Part shown: piece after piece, positions 10,505-23,100 of the stretch | Position numbering within the stretch: the first letter of the stretch is position 1 | Layout: the number at the start of each line of letters is the position of its first letter | Source: Synanceia verrucosa | Lineage: Eukaryota > Chordata > Actinopteri > Perciformes > Synanceiidae | NCBI GenBank assembly: GCA_029721515.1 | Contig: CM056550.1 | Coordinates: 18,227,119 to 18,291,118 of the forward strand | Length of the DNA: 64,000 nt | Direction of reading: 5' to 3' | Notes under the pieces: model-generated | Told to the model about the DNA's origin: nothing | The model's input: the letters and a program-made list of their open reading frames with translations, nothing else | Database searches by the model: none | Position numbers and translations under genes: made by a program

Positions 10505-13500
10505 AGCAGTGGTTGAGTTTCAGAGAGCACAGTCTCTCATTAGCACGGATCATAACGCCTCTATCGACATCTTTCATTCAATAGGTAGGTGTTGGGCCAA
10601 GAATTTAAGATGGGCACTGTTTCTCTGACCGCCGTGGTTAGTTATTTTTTCGTTCAGCGTTAGGTTAGCATGCTAGCTAGTAGCGTTCAGTAGCAAAGAG
10701 CCGGTGTGCCGTGCTGACTCACTGTTGAACGGTAGGTAACGGTAACTGCTAGTGGATGTTAGCTCGTTAGCAACTTTGCTAACCCTAGGCCTGAATATGA
10801 AATATGTTATTGGTTGTCAGTAATATTGTTGTTTTGACTGTGTAGTTGGGTGTTGTGTTGTTATGTCACTGTCCATCCTTTTTAAGGTGACAACTGTTAG
10901 CTCTTCTGGAGGCTGACATGTTATCATGATTGCTGTTGTGGCTAACGTCTTTAGCTTGTTGTCAACCCATTCCGTCAACACAGTGAGACTGACAGAGTGA
11001 AAATAACTACTGTATCATTTCGTTATAACTGCGACATGTATTACTATTTTGTCAAGGGTTACCACATGTTTGTGGTTGCGCAAACACACTAACAGAAATT
11101 GCATAACAGTATTCTGTAAACAGGTCTTATATTTCCTACAGGCATCACTCAAATCGCCTTGTCACTACAGTCCACTAGCTGTCAAGCTGTCCGCTAATAC
11201 TGCTCCTCTTTATTATAAATGTCGTTTCCTAATTAATAACAATTGAATAAATAATAATCAATTTACAATAAAATGAAAACTGACATTTTGATAATCATGT
11301 TAGCCATTTATCAATCAAAATGTCAGCCTTTAACATGAATTGCTGCTTCTCTCTGCTTTAGATAGATAATATTGTGTAATTATATAAGTTTTTAACAAAC
11401 ATATTTGGGATTTGGCTGGATATGGAATGCCATTTTAAAAAGAAGAGAAAAAAAATCAAGTTGGAAGCAAAATATTGTTTTTCTGTACTTTTTTTAATAG
11501 ATTTAATATTGGGCACATAAATCAGTTGCATTGATAGTTGTCAGAGTGCTGCATGTGGAACCAATATTGAGTTATATTTAGATGATGTAAATAAAGCGGA
11601 TCATGTGACATCAAACATCATAAAATAGGACAAAGTAAGACTGGTTTCCAAAGCTTAGAAAGTCCAGGATTCCCCCTAATTAACTGAGTGTCTCACTTTG
11701 GCTGCTGGTCTGTTTTTAATTTACAAATTGCATCAGGTGAGAACAATACAAATAATTAAATTGGTTTAACGTCAACAGTGAGGAGAGATGTCCAAGAGAA
11801 CGATGAGGAAGCTGTCCGGGTTAAAGAACAGAGCATCCTGGAGCTGGGGACTCTCCTGGCTAAGACAGGACAGGCAGCAGGTAATGGTCAAAATTTGATG
11901 TCCACTCGGTGCCCATTTTCTGTTTTACTGCAACAAACAACCTGATAGAATAATTTCACATCATGTTCAATTTCACTTGACTGAACCTTTCTCTGTTTTG
12001 TGGATTTCTGCAGAACTTGGGGGTCTGCTAAAATTTGTGAGGCCTTTTCTGATTTCCATCAGCAAGGCCAAGGCGGCCCGGCTGGTCCGCTCTCTGCTCG
12101 ACCTCTTTCTTGACATGGAGGCAGCAACAGGTCAGGAGGTTGAGCTCTGTCTTGAATGCATTGAGTGGGCCAAGGCAGAGAAAAGAACTTTCCTACGACA
12201 AGCTCTGGAGGTAAGTAGGCAGAGAATAAACGTGTGGGTGTTATCAAACTGAATAACTAGGCCAACCTTTTCCTTCTGGCCACTATCACTCCTTCAACTG
12301 AGAACAGCTCATGTATAACAGAGGAAAACTTCAGCATACACATGGATATCAAGTGGATGTCTATTGGAGAACTTAAGTTGTCAAAGAGGTATGCAACATT
12401 TATTATTTGCATTAAGTTTGACGCCTTGACAGCTGATGAGGCAGAAACGCAAGATATACCTTATTGCCAACAGCTGATGTATTCACCTCACATAACCCCA
12501 CTTAGAGCAGATATACAACACCCTTTATGACTGATAGTCAATGCAAAAGCGATATCCCCCCCAACCTAAATAGCAGCTGTGGGAGGGATGGGCTTTAACA
12601 TGTCCTGACTCATGGAGTGGAAGCACTGTGATATCAAACAGATCATGGTCAAGTGTTTGGTTGATAGCGGATATGCAACGCTGCCACTGTGTCCGCACTT
12701 GGAAACTTGATAAATGTGATGAAGCAAAGTTGTCAACTTGCCTAAAGAAAATAAGAAGAGATGCTAATACAGCTACTACACACTGCCATCCACGATGATG
12801 TCAGCCTGCTACAGCAGCCAAAACAGGCTTCGTGGTTAAATGACTGGCAGCAGGGTTTTACTCACAGCCAGGAATATGTGTAGCTTTTGGCTGAATTATA
12901 CATGATTTTATATTAGTTTTATGGATAAAATGTTGATGAAGGCTACGCGATGACACTGGCATGTATCATTGAGTGAAAGCTGAGAAGAGGAACACTTAGA
13001 CGGGACATGGTTTGCCTCAGGACAAACATTATGAGTAATGTGATAGGAGAGTAAAAAATAATACAGGAACCTTTGTTAAGAGCCCTGTCATGAGCTCAAG
13101 ATGAGATGTACTTAGATCAACTTAAAAACCACCTTTTAGGAATGTACCCCTTCATGTCCAGATCTGTTTATTGGTTAGTTAAAGTATTGGTGGCGAACAA
13201 ACAGCAAAAGTTTCCTTTTAGACTGACTGTTTGGCCCCATTTAAGCAAACCTTTTTGTGCTTTAACAGTAGAAATGTAATGTAATGCTTTAGTGTTTTGA
13301 GAACATTCGGTTCACCTCCACTTTCCCTCCTTCTCCTGCACTTTCTGTAAAAGTTAACTCTCAGAAATGTTGGTCTTAGCTGTAATTCAGTATGTACAAC
13401 CAAAAAGAGTGTGAGTGGTATTTCAAGATCCTGCGGTTTGCCATGAATTGCTTCGTAATGATAGACGTTTTGAAGGGACATGAGCGTAACATCATGTGGG

Positions 13501-16500
13501 CCAAAATACCAGTGTTTGTGTGTGGAGAGTGATTTAAATAAAGCAGGACTGAAGATGGAACTTCACTCATAGTTAAAATGAAAAGGATGAATTAGACATT
13601 AATGAAGTATCTTTCTATCTAAATGTGTGGAATTTGTTGTCTATTAAGCCACACCGGGAAATATTCAGCAAAGATAGTATAGATAGAATAGTGGATTTAA
13701 TGTCACTGTTTTACAGTTATTGAAACGAGGAATTAGTTCCCCAAATGTCCAAAAACTCAGAAACGGAGATGCGGCGTAGATCCAAGCTATGGTTCCTGTC
13801 TTATGATCTTGATTTCCTGGGAGCTTTTAGTCTCTCAGGTTCACGATGAACAGTTCAGCTGATCGTTGCTCGTCTAATGCACTCGCTCTTCTTTCAGGCA
13901 CGACTGATCTCACTCTATTTTGACACCAAAAGATACCAGGAGGCGTTGGCGCTTGGTGAGTGTTTTAGAGACAAAACATTTATTTTTTATCTTTTTTTTT
14001 TAAAAGGCAGCATCTGTCTCCTTCCTCAGAGACTTTGGGAAAAGACAGACCAGGTAGCTTATTGATAAAGGAGCCAGATGATGTTTTTATTTATGATGAG
14101 AAGAGATAAAAAAAAAACAAAGTTAACATGCATGGCTTTAACTCTCATCCACTCTCCTCCCCTCAGGCACCCAGTTGCTCCTGGAGCTGAAAAAGATGGA
14201 CGACAAAGCTCTTCTTGTCGAAGTCCAGCTGCTGGAAAGTAAGACGTACCACGCTCTCAGTAACCTGCCCAAGGCCCGCGCCGCCCTCACCTCAGCCAGG
14301 ACCACCGCCAACGCCATCTACTGTCCTCCAAAGCTCCAGGCAGCTCTGGACATGCAGTCAGGTCAGACATGTTCGCTGCTTAACAGTTTGTGTCTGCAGA
14401 TGGTTTATCACACTGCAGTCACAGTATTACAGTTATTAATTGTATTATTAGTGTCACAGAACATATTGAATAACATTGAAAAATATTTTTTATTTTTGTT
14501 GTGTCTAGGCTTTTCACAGTAATCAATAAATCAGTTATTCGATAAATAAAATTTATTGAATTTATCAATAAATAAAACAAATGCGATCAGTTTGCCAGCG
14601 TTGATGACTCTGTGCATCTTTAGCAACACCTGGGAGCGTTGGTTCCACAGAGAATGAACAGAGTGAGCCCTCCTGTCAGTCATCCAGTCTCTTTACTTTC
14701 AGTCACACCTGTAACACAAGCATCCAGTCCAGTTCTCCCAGCTGGGAAAAAAATGTTTATTGAAGTGCAATTTTGTTTGCAGAGACTTAATCCATTCTAT
14801 TTATTGTTTCAGTTGTGTTTGTTTTTTGAGTAAAATATGAAATAGGGTTGTTTTTAGTTGTGATTTTTATTCATGCGCAATTTTTGCTTAAAGAAACTGA
14901 GAGTCCATTTTTATTATTATTGTTTTTTTTAATTTATTTTGCATATTTAAAAGTTCTTGTCATTCCAATTATATTGTTAAAAAATTATTGTTTATTGCTT
15001 TTGAAAGGGCGCACTTACGCAATATTATCATTACATTAGTGAGTTAGTGATTAGTTGACAATATGGTTTATCATCAAAAAGTGGTGGGACAATATATTGT
15101 CCAGCAAAATTTGTTATTGTGACAGACCCATTTGTGAGACTGATTTTAGTACCTTGGTCTGTAAAACAGACTACTGGTATTTGTGTTTCTGCCACTGGGG
15201 GGCGCCAGGCAAGTGTGAGCAATGATAGAGTTTGAATTCTACACATTGATGGTGTCTCGTTATATAATACCATTAATCTACCTGTTTATTAAAAAAGGGT
15301 AACGGTGCTTCTATGAACTAGTGATTTTGAGGAATTCAGCTATTCCAGTGATCATGTGATACACAGTTGCACCATCAGGAGTTTACCCTTACCGTTGCTT
15401 TTGCTCAAGGTATTAAAAAGGGGAATATATTCTAATTAATATAAACATAGCGCCCATGAAGCAGCTTTTCTTCTAAGTGGTTGCATGAAAACTATTTATC
15501 TGATGCTCTTCAGTGCTGATAACGTCTCAAAGAGCTGTGAGGCAACATGATGGTTACCGTGGTTACCATCATGACATTACAACTGATGCAGCTTCTACCT
15601 GTTTCTACTAGAACCTCCATCGTTTTGACTAATCGGTCCTCGTTAGGCAACGCTCCGTGACAACCAGCACATGGTGGTTTTAACAGTCACATAGCAGCTA
15701 CAGTGCTCGTCTCCACGTTTTGATGGTGTTTCCTGTTTCACGGTGGTTCGAGCTACACATGTTGATTGTTCTCACGTCTGCTGCAGGGATCATTCATGCT
15801 GCAGAGGAGAAGGACTGGAAAACAGCCTACTCCTACTTCTTTGAGGCCTTCGAGGGCTACGACTCCATCGACAGCCCCAGAGCCATCACAGCACTCAAAT
15901 ACATGCTCTTGTGTAAAATTGTCCTCAACTTGTGAGTAGTGTTTCAAACTCTATCCCTAACATTACTGAGTTTAATATCTATATATATGTTGTTATTTAT
16001 GACTGTTTCTTGACTGTTTCAGACCAGAGGAGGTTCAAGCCCTGATCAGTGGTAAACTGGGCCTGCGATACGCTGGCCGACAGGCAAGTGCCAAACATTT
16101 TCTACCTTTAGTTGTGCAGGATGCATCCTATATGAGGATGCTAAACTAAATGAATAAATAACTAACTAAATAATAAATAAATAACTAAATGAAATACAAG
16201 CTGCTCTTATAGGAAAATTTCTTTTGTCAACATTAAATCTTTGAGTGCCAGCCGTTTTATAAAACAGAAAGTGTTGTTCCAGCGTTTTTGTCCATTTTGA
16301 GTCGTATTTCTAGACCCACAGAATATTTTGTACTATGTCTCTGAAAACACTGAATAGCTCAAATGAAAGAAGAGACTCTCTATTTCATTATGAAAAAAAA
16401 TGTTTGTTTTTACCTTGTTCCATTATTGTTTTATCAGAGGTAGAGTAGAGAACACTTTCACCAAAATCGCCATTTTTGTTTTGCTCTCTAATCACAATCA

Positions 16501-17680
16501 TCTCCACTTCCTGTTTTGATCTCTGTGGAGTATACCGTCTCTTTATGCTCTGATTACATCTCCCAGAAGAACCAACATTACTCACAGGCTGCAGGAGATC
16601 ACTTTGACGTGTTATTATGTTGATGGCACTCAGAGAGTTAACTATGTTCTGATTTTGTGATAACACACCTGCTGTATTTCTTTTTTTTGTCTTAAAGAAA
16701 ACAAACTTTGCTGAAATGTCTAGCTCAGTGCAGCTGTTTTCTGCTGATTGACATCTATGTTTTTTGTCATTATCCATCCAGACAGATGCTCTGAAATGTG
16801 TCGCCCAGGCCTGTAAGAACAGATCATTAGCAGACTTTGAAAAGGTAAGAGTCCTTTCAGTCCTTCTCGTAATATAATAACCAACCTTTTTCAAGGGTTG
16901 CTCAATATATGATGTGTTTTAATGAAACGTCCTGACTGTTTTTGTTGTTTTGAGCTGTTAAAGTCATGGTTGTTCATCCTCCAGGCCCTAACAGAGTACA
17001 GAGCAGAGCTGAGGGATGACCCCATCATCAACACTCACCTGGCCAAGCTGTACGACAACCTGCTGGAGCAAAACCTCATCCGAGTCATTGAACCCTTTTC
17101 CAGAGTACAGGTTAGACCTGCTAGGCCTGAAGACACAGTATTCATAGTGTTTCTCCCCCAAGGGAGCAAATAATTTGGTTCATTTTGTTCATATTCTTGG
17201 CTGATTAGGCTTTCATGACAAGAAATGAACGATGGTTTAATTTGCCTCTCCTTCTGTTTCCAGATAGAACACATATCAGGTCTAATCAAACTGTCAAAGG
17301 TGTGTATATCTGCATCTAGATAATATTTCCTGAGTGTTAAAATCAGCATATCTATCTACAAATATGCCCTTGATATGAATTCCTTTTTGTTTTTTTTAGG
17401 GGGATGTTGAGAGGAAATTATCGCAGATGATTCTGGACAAAAAGTTTCACGGTAATTTGAATCGTCTCTTCACACAAATACAGATATGAGACAGGTAGAT
17501 TTTTGACGGTTAATCTGTCTTTGTGGTCGCTGTGCAGGAATCCTTGACCAAGGTGAAGGCGTCTTGATCATATTCGAGGAGCCCCCAGTGGACAAAACGT
17601 ACGAAGCCGCCTTGGAAACAATTCAGAACATGAGCAAAGTCGTCGATTCACTTTACAACAAAGCCAAGAAGCTCACATAG
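10494..17680 (+). CDS. psmd11: 26S proteasome non-ATPase regulatory subunit 11 (Rpn6)
   Basis: This scaffold subunit of the 19S regulatory-particle lid bridges the lid to the 20S core and ATPase ring. Twelve coding exons: 10494-10584, 11779-11880, 12014-12210, 13898-13955, 14167-14361, 15787-15931, 16023-16083, 16782-16844, 16985-17110, 17264-17299, 17400-17451, 17538-17680. They join in frame to 422 codons plus TAG, the human length. The N-terminus MAAAAVVEFQRAQSL, the helical TPR-like repeats (LLESKTYHALSNLPKARAAL), the PCI/winged-helix part (about residues 224-392; AELRDDPIINTHLAKLYDN) and the C-terminus NKAKKLT are almost identical to the human sequence. All introns are GT-AG except intron 7, which starts GC. 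Intron 7 also holds a MITE. No defect is seen. Neighbours are unrelated in function. Confidence 0.97.
10585..11778 (+). other. psmd11 intron 1
   Basis: Donor GTAGGT, acceptor AACGTCAACAG. The first 350 bp carry many GTTAGC / GCTAGC words, for example near 10664-10680 and 10757-10790. Otherwise AT-rich, with nothing recognised. Confidence 0.8.
12211..13897 (+). other. psmd11 intron 3
   Basis: Donor GTAAGT, acceptor TTCTTTCAG. The 1.7 kb of sequence contain no recognised gene or repeat; the short open frames inside look random. Confidence 0.8.
14362..15786 (+). other. psmd11 intron 5 with a CTCF-like site
   Basis: Donor GTCAGA, acceptor CTGCTGCAG. It contains CCACTGGGGGGCGC at 15192-15205, one base from the CTCF core consensus. 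A possible hAT-like fragment (GGTGGGACAATATATTG) lies near 15083. No gene was seen. Confidence 0.7.
16084..16781 (+). other. psmd11 intron 7, GC-AG type
   Basis: The exon ends CAG and the intron begins GCAAGT, the classical GC-donor context. The acceptor is TATCCATCCAG. Reading CAG directly into ACAGATGCTCTG restores the family sequence (GRQTDALKCVAQA), which fixes both splice points. Confidence 0.9.
16233..16641. mobile_element. 401-bp piggyBac-like MITE with TTAA duplication
   Basis: TTAA occurs at 16233-16236 and 16638-16641. The inner ends are AATCTTTGAGTGCCA and TGGCACTCAGAGAG, imperfect inverted repeats shared with the remnant at 2675-2754. The 168-codon minus-strand frame over it resembles no transposase I know, so the element is taken as non-autonomous. 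It sits inside the GC-AG intron of psmd11 without disturbing the exons. Confidence 0.8.
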
Positions 17681-17771
17681 GTAAAAAAAAAAAACCAATA
17701 TATGTGTGTGTTTAATTTCTATTATTTCTTTAATTCAGAGAATTACTGACTGTTGTGTCTTTCGTCCTCAG
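17681..17771 (+). other. probable psmd11 3'-UTR intron directly after the stop codon
   Basis: The stop codon TAG ends at 17680 and is followed immediately by GTAAAA. A good acceptor, TCTTTCGTCCTCAG, ends at 17771. An intron of 91 bp with the stop codon on the exon edge is predicted. No transcript evidence was available. Confidence 0.55.
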
Positions 17772-18755
17772 AGCAGATCGCCACGGCGGTTCGATGGAGG
17801 AACTGTGTGTGTTTGACCAGCGTGAGTAACATTTTAAAAAGGGGACAAGGGAGAGCAAAAAAAAGTCCCACAAACTGCAACAAACAAGGATTCCCCCATC
17901 AAACTCCCCTCCTCTCCGTCAACGGACAATATCATCACTTCCCTCTGTTTTATTTTATTTTTTGTTTGTTTGTTTTTTTCCTTCTTTCATTTTGATATAT
18001 CTTCAGGATTCTGTAAAACACTCAGCGGCCAAATCAGGCCATCAGGGAATATTGTACAACCACAGTTTAAAAAGATGAAAAGGTATATGTTTATATCTGC
18101 TATAAGGTCAGGCTCACCAGGCTGACTCCACTGCGACCTCAACGGTGCAACATTGACCTCTGCGGCCTCGGACTCAGCGGCGAGGCTTCCTCCTCCTCTC
18201 GTTCATATCTTTCAGAAGCACACTGTTCAGTTTTTGGAAGGTTGGGATACTCCTTGGGATACTGAATTTTGGTCGAAGAGCCCCCCCCCACCCCCACCCT
18301 GTTAACTCATATTTCTTTTTCCTCACCATATCAATGCCAACAGTAAAGTCCCCGCTGTATATGTATTAAACTTTTTTTTTTTGGGTTTGTTTTTGTTGGA
18401 AAAAAAAAAAATCGGATGGTTGCCACATGTCTGCCCATCCTGTTATGTTAAGTTTGTAGACTTGAACAGACAGGATCCATTTCACCACTAGTGCCACTTT
18501 TCAGGCGCTTCTGTTCGCCTCAGTGTTCGGGTGCGACATGAGATCGACGGGCGGAGGCGGAGATGTATCCGTCGCCTCTTAGCGTCTGCCACTTCCCCTG
18601 AGCGAGCAACTCTCCATTGTTAGGTCCTAGCACTAGTGTGGTATGCTAGCAACCAAACAATTTGTATGGTTTTGATTTGGTTTTTTGATTTTTTTTGTTT
18701 TGTTTTACTCTTATAAAGACATTTTCAAAATAAATATTTTGTATTTTAAGGATTT
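17772..18755 (+). other. psmd11 3' UTR and poly(A) signal
   Basis: Non-coding sequence after the presumed 3'-UTR intron runs to an AATAAA at 18729-18734 that lies in a T-rich context. A further AATAAA at 19113-19118 could serve a longer form. Confidence 0.6.
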
Positions 18756-19740
18756 TGTCTTTCAGCTGTGATGTTTGTTTGCCAGTGTGAGGGTGAGAAG
18801 AATGGATTTACATGAGAAACACATCAGAAATTTTATCAAATACAGAATTCACCAAGAGTCTCTTCCTCCTGCTGCTGCTTGTCACTAATTTGAAGACAAA
18901 GTCACATCAAAGGGCATTAAATCAGTTCAACGGACAGCTTTGAATTGTCTTTTATTTTGAAAGTCCCACTAAGAGCATGGTTGTACAAGAGATTAATAGA
19001 TTAACATCAACATGTTTGTTTTAACAAATGCTGGTTTTCTTTCTTCTTTTCCTCTCCAGACTGAAAAGAGCACACCTAGAAGCACAAACATGTTGTTGAC
19101 CTTTGTACGATCAATAAACTAAATCTTTTTTTAAATAATAGCCCTCATAAGAATATTATATTTATTATTTCAGAATTAAATTGCATCTACAAAACAAAAT
19201 AATGTTATTAGAACCATTTTATTCATTCTGAAAAAATACACAAAATATAATTATGTGTTACGTATTGTAGTACGGCTGAGTATTGTGAATATAAAAACTG
19301 TCCATAACAACAATAATTTAATAAGTATAGACCAATACTATGTATATTTTCATTTTAAAAAATGCTGTGCAATAACTGTTTTTTCTTTTGGTACTTTTAA
19401 CTTTTGTACTTTTAAGTAAAGTTTGGAACACAAGACCTTTACTTATGTGTTATCTAAGTATTATTAGGAAATCAGCACAATATCTTTTACATTCACACTA
19501 CAACAAATCTGCAAACTAAGATAATATCCTAAGATCGCATCCATCCACCCTGCTAGAAGGAGCTACTGCAGCTCATTCATCAGTAATAAGACTTCATGTC
19601 AGCATCAGCATCACTGGCTGATGTTTACACATTACTAACATTTATCTAATTACTAATTCTCACTATATTAGCACAACAAACTTCACTGTTTATATTATAT
19701 TTTAATTTTAAAATGCATAAGGCATATTCATTGTGTAAAT
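18756..19740. other. intergenic psmd11-nsf, nothing recognised
   Basis: AT-rich sequence. A second plus-strand poly(A) signal at 19113-19118 may extend the psmd11 3' UTR. No gene was recognised. Confidence 0.5.
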
Positions 19741-19751
19741 TTTTAAATTTT

Positions 19752-19998
19752 AACTCTCTCTCTTTTAACTCTCTTTGTCTTTCTCTAACTCTCTCTTTCT
19801 TTTTTAATTCTCTCACTCTCTTTTTTAACTTTCTCTAACTCTCACGCTCCTCTTGTGCTCTCTTTCTTTTTACCTCTCTTTTTCTTTCTTTTTTAACTCT
19901 CTCTCTTTTAATCCTCACTTTTCCTTTCTTTTTTAACCCTCTGTCTTTCTCTTTCTTTATCTCTCTCACTCTCTCTCTTTTAATTGTAACTTTCCCTC
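19752..19998. repeat. pyrimidine-rich tract (CTCTCTTTTAA type)
   Basis: About 245 bp of almost pure C/T on the plus strand, built from degenerate CTCTCTCTTTTAACT and CTTTCTTTTT blocks, lying just upstream of the nsf promoter. Confidence 0.85.
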
Positions 19999-20019
19999 GC
20001 TCTAACTTTACGTCGCTGT

Positions 20020-20141
20020 GCGTGATGACATCACGTCACGTCGGCAGGTCCCGCCTCTACGTCACTCCCTCGGTCCCTCTGTCAGCAGAGGGTTATGCTG
20101 AGTTGCACTTGAGCAGGAGTTTGAAAAAAAGACTCTTAAAG
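20020..20141 (+). promoter_or_regulatory. nsf promoter with clustered CREB/ATF-like sites
   Basis: Within 50 bp upstream of the first exon are TGATGACATCACGTCACG (20023-20040, two overlapping CRE-like cores) and TACGTCAC (about 20058-20065), in CpG-rich sequence without a TATA box. The ATG follows at 20142. Confidence 0.5.
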
Positions 20142-23100
20142 ATGACCGAACGGGTGAGTTTATCAGAAACGAACATCACAATTTAAACACACAATGAACG
20201 TAAAACACTGAGTAGTAACTTTAACGTGTACTTAAAGTACTTTTTTACACTTAAAGGGAGCCAGCGCAGCACTTAGCCTGTGTGGCAGAAAGAGATGTCA
20301 TTCAAAACTCCGTAGCTAGCCCGGAAGAGGAATGGAGGATCTCATGACCACTGCTAGCATATAGCACTGCTGCTGTTGTTTAACTACATCTTTATGTGGA
20401 ACAAGTGGACTGTATTAGCAGCTAGAGTCGCTAAATTGTCTGGCCAACTGTGTTATTAACGTCGACGTAAAAATGCCCTTGTTGTCTGTAAGTTAGCTTC
20501 TGGCTAATTCAATGATGGAGGAAGTGTAACTGCATGAAATGACTAAAAGAAACCAGAAGAGCAGGAAGATAAACTGGATTTCTGTTAACTGTTTACATCA
20601 GTGGCCATTTTCAACTAGCTGCAGTGTGAACAAAGTTTTCATACTGTAAGTACACCACACAGCTGTGTACAACTACTTAAGAGTAAAAGTATTACAGCCC
20701 TATAAGAAGTCCTGTCTACTTGGAGATTATTATGGCTGCATTTAACAGTTGTTACTTTGCTCATTTATTTGTCATGAAATAGTGGAAAATCCCATCCCAG
20801 TTTCAAAATCCCAAAGTGGTAGTGAAACCTGTTTAATATCACAGAAGGCTCAATTAATAACAGTAAATAGGTTAATAAAAGGTAAATGGCTCAGCTTTAC
20901 ACCTGCACTTTAAGTTTAAATTTCAGCCATCAGCATCATGTATTTTCAGCTGGAAAGACAATTATCCATGCATAGTTTTCATAACAAATTTATCTGCAGA
21001 TTATTTTCTTAATCGATTAGTTGTTTTGTGGATCAGTGTTTCCTAAAGTCCAAGACGTCATCCTCAAATGTCTTGTTTTGTCCTCAACCCTAATATGTTC
21101 ACTTTACTGTCATAGAGGAGGTAAGAAACCAGAAAATATTCACATGTAAGAAGCAGAAATCTGAGGATTTGAGAAAAAATATTCTCATACTGAAGTGCTT
21201 TCAGGGATTGCTGCCACTTGCAGTTTTCTTCAGCATGAATCTTCAAGATTATAACTTCAGAGGGCACAAAACACCAGGATCTCATTGTTATTATTATCAT
21301 CGAGCATAAAACCTGAGACATTACCAGCTACAAACATTTCACCAACAAGTTGAAGAAAAGAAAACGTCAGTAATTTAAGATAAATCCACTGTGTGCAGCA
21401 CAGGTTGAGACAAGAGGAGCCTCTGTTCACCTAGTTTTGACAGGGCTTAAAGGTTGTTAGAGAGGAAGTTGAGTTTACAACACAGGCACAGTGTAAGAAT
21501 TTCGAGTTTCCTGTGTTTTTATCGGAGTAAATTGATCATGATAGCAGCTGTGGTGGTGTTGTGGGGTATCTTTGCTGATGGGATAAAGCACAGGAAGCTA
21601 ACTTACTGTGTTCAACTGTATTGATCCAAACATATTGACTGTAAACAATCCAGCACTGCCTATCCAGCACACAGCTCATACATTTCAAATGGGTCCTTTC
21701 CTTTGCCCTTCTTTCACATAAACTGTGAATCATTGTCTATAAGTTGCAAGGAAATATACGGTAATCCTGTGATCCAGGTGGGGAATAAAACCATTTCTGA
21801 TGGTAAATAGTTTTCACTTGTGTTCATCATGACTCGAGAACAGGTGGAAAAAGGTTTTATCAGGATAATCTTTAAGTTTCTATGGTGTGGGGGAAAAAGT
21901 TTTTGTTGTTGTAATACACAATTTGGCCACAAGAAGCCAAAATAGGTATTAAAACCAACATTTATAGGAGTTAAAACATTTTCTTCTCCTTCCAAAAAAG
22001 AAAATTTCAGACTCAGATCAGACGAGACTTGAATGCATCACAAAATGTTTTTCTCACTCGTCTCTTCAGGTGTCTGTAGAAATTGAACATTAAGAGGACT
22101 AAAAAGTTGGAAAAGCAGCTTTAAACACCCCCACACCTTTTAAATTCTGTCTATATATCGAGCTTATGTACACATTTTTCTGTGCTCTCTTGCCAGATTA
22201 TGCTCGCGGCTCGATGCCCGACGGACGAACTGTCGTTGACCAACTGTGCTGTCATCAATGAGAAGGAGCCTCAGTTTGAACAGTGAGTGGAAGGAACAGC
22301 AGTAACATCTGGGTGGATGGTGTTCCTGCACCTCGTTTAATCCCTCTCCTTGTCCTCCATCTCAACGCAGACATGTGACTGTGCGCAACCTCGCCCACGT
22401 TTACGTGTTCACCTTGAAGACGCATCCCAGCGTTAACGCCGGGACCATTGCCTTCAGCCTGCCGCAGGTCGGTTTCACGGTTTAACAGGAGCTGTGCGTC
22501 GCTGCTAAACTGGTTTCTGCACATTGCATCCAGAGGGATCGACTGTGGGATTATGTTCTTCTCAATGCTTCATGTTCCTTATGTTTATGAGTTGATTTTC
22601 AACATGGTGTTGAAGGCAGCAAACTAGCCAGTCAACGTTTCTGCAAACATTAGAATAGAGTAGCTCTTTATTATCGTTTAGCAGATCAAAGAAAAACACG
22701 TGAAATAGACATTAATTTGTATATAAAATAGAATTAAATAGGATGTAATGTTTTCCTTTTCAAATTGTCAGAAAATAGTGAAAAATTCATATTTACAAGA
22801 AGAAAAGTTTGTTTTGTTTGACCAACAAGTTTCATATCAATTTAATATCACAGATGGCTTAATAAATAACAGTAAATAGGTAATGCAATTTAGCTTTCAC
22901 TATGCAGTTTGCAGTTTTTAGCTTTCGGTTAAGCATTACGTCTTGTCTTGTTTGTCTGTCATTTATTTTCTTGATGAATCGATAAGTAAATTTCAAAATG
23001 GGCTTAAAGATATTCACAATATTCATGGTGTTGAAATAGAATAAAAGGATATGTTAGCAGCATTAGATATTCTATTGTCATGTGGTACATGGCAATGAAT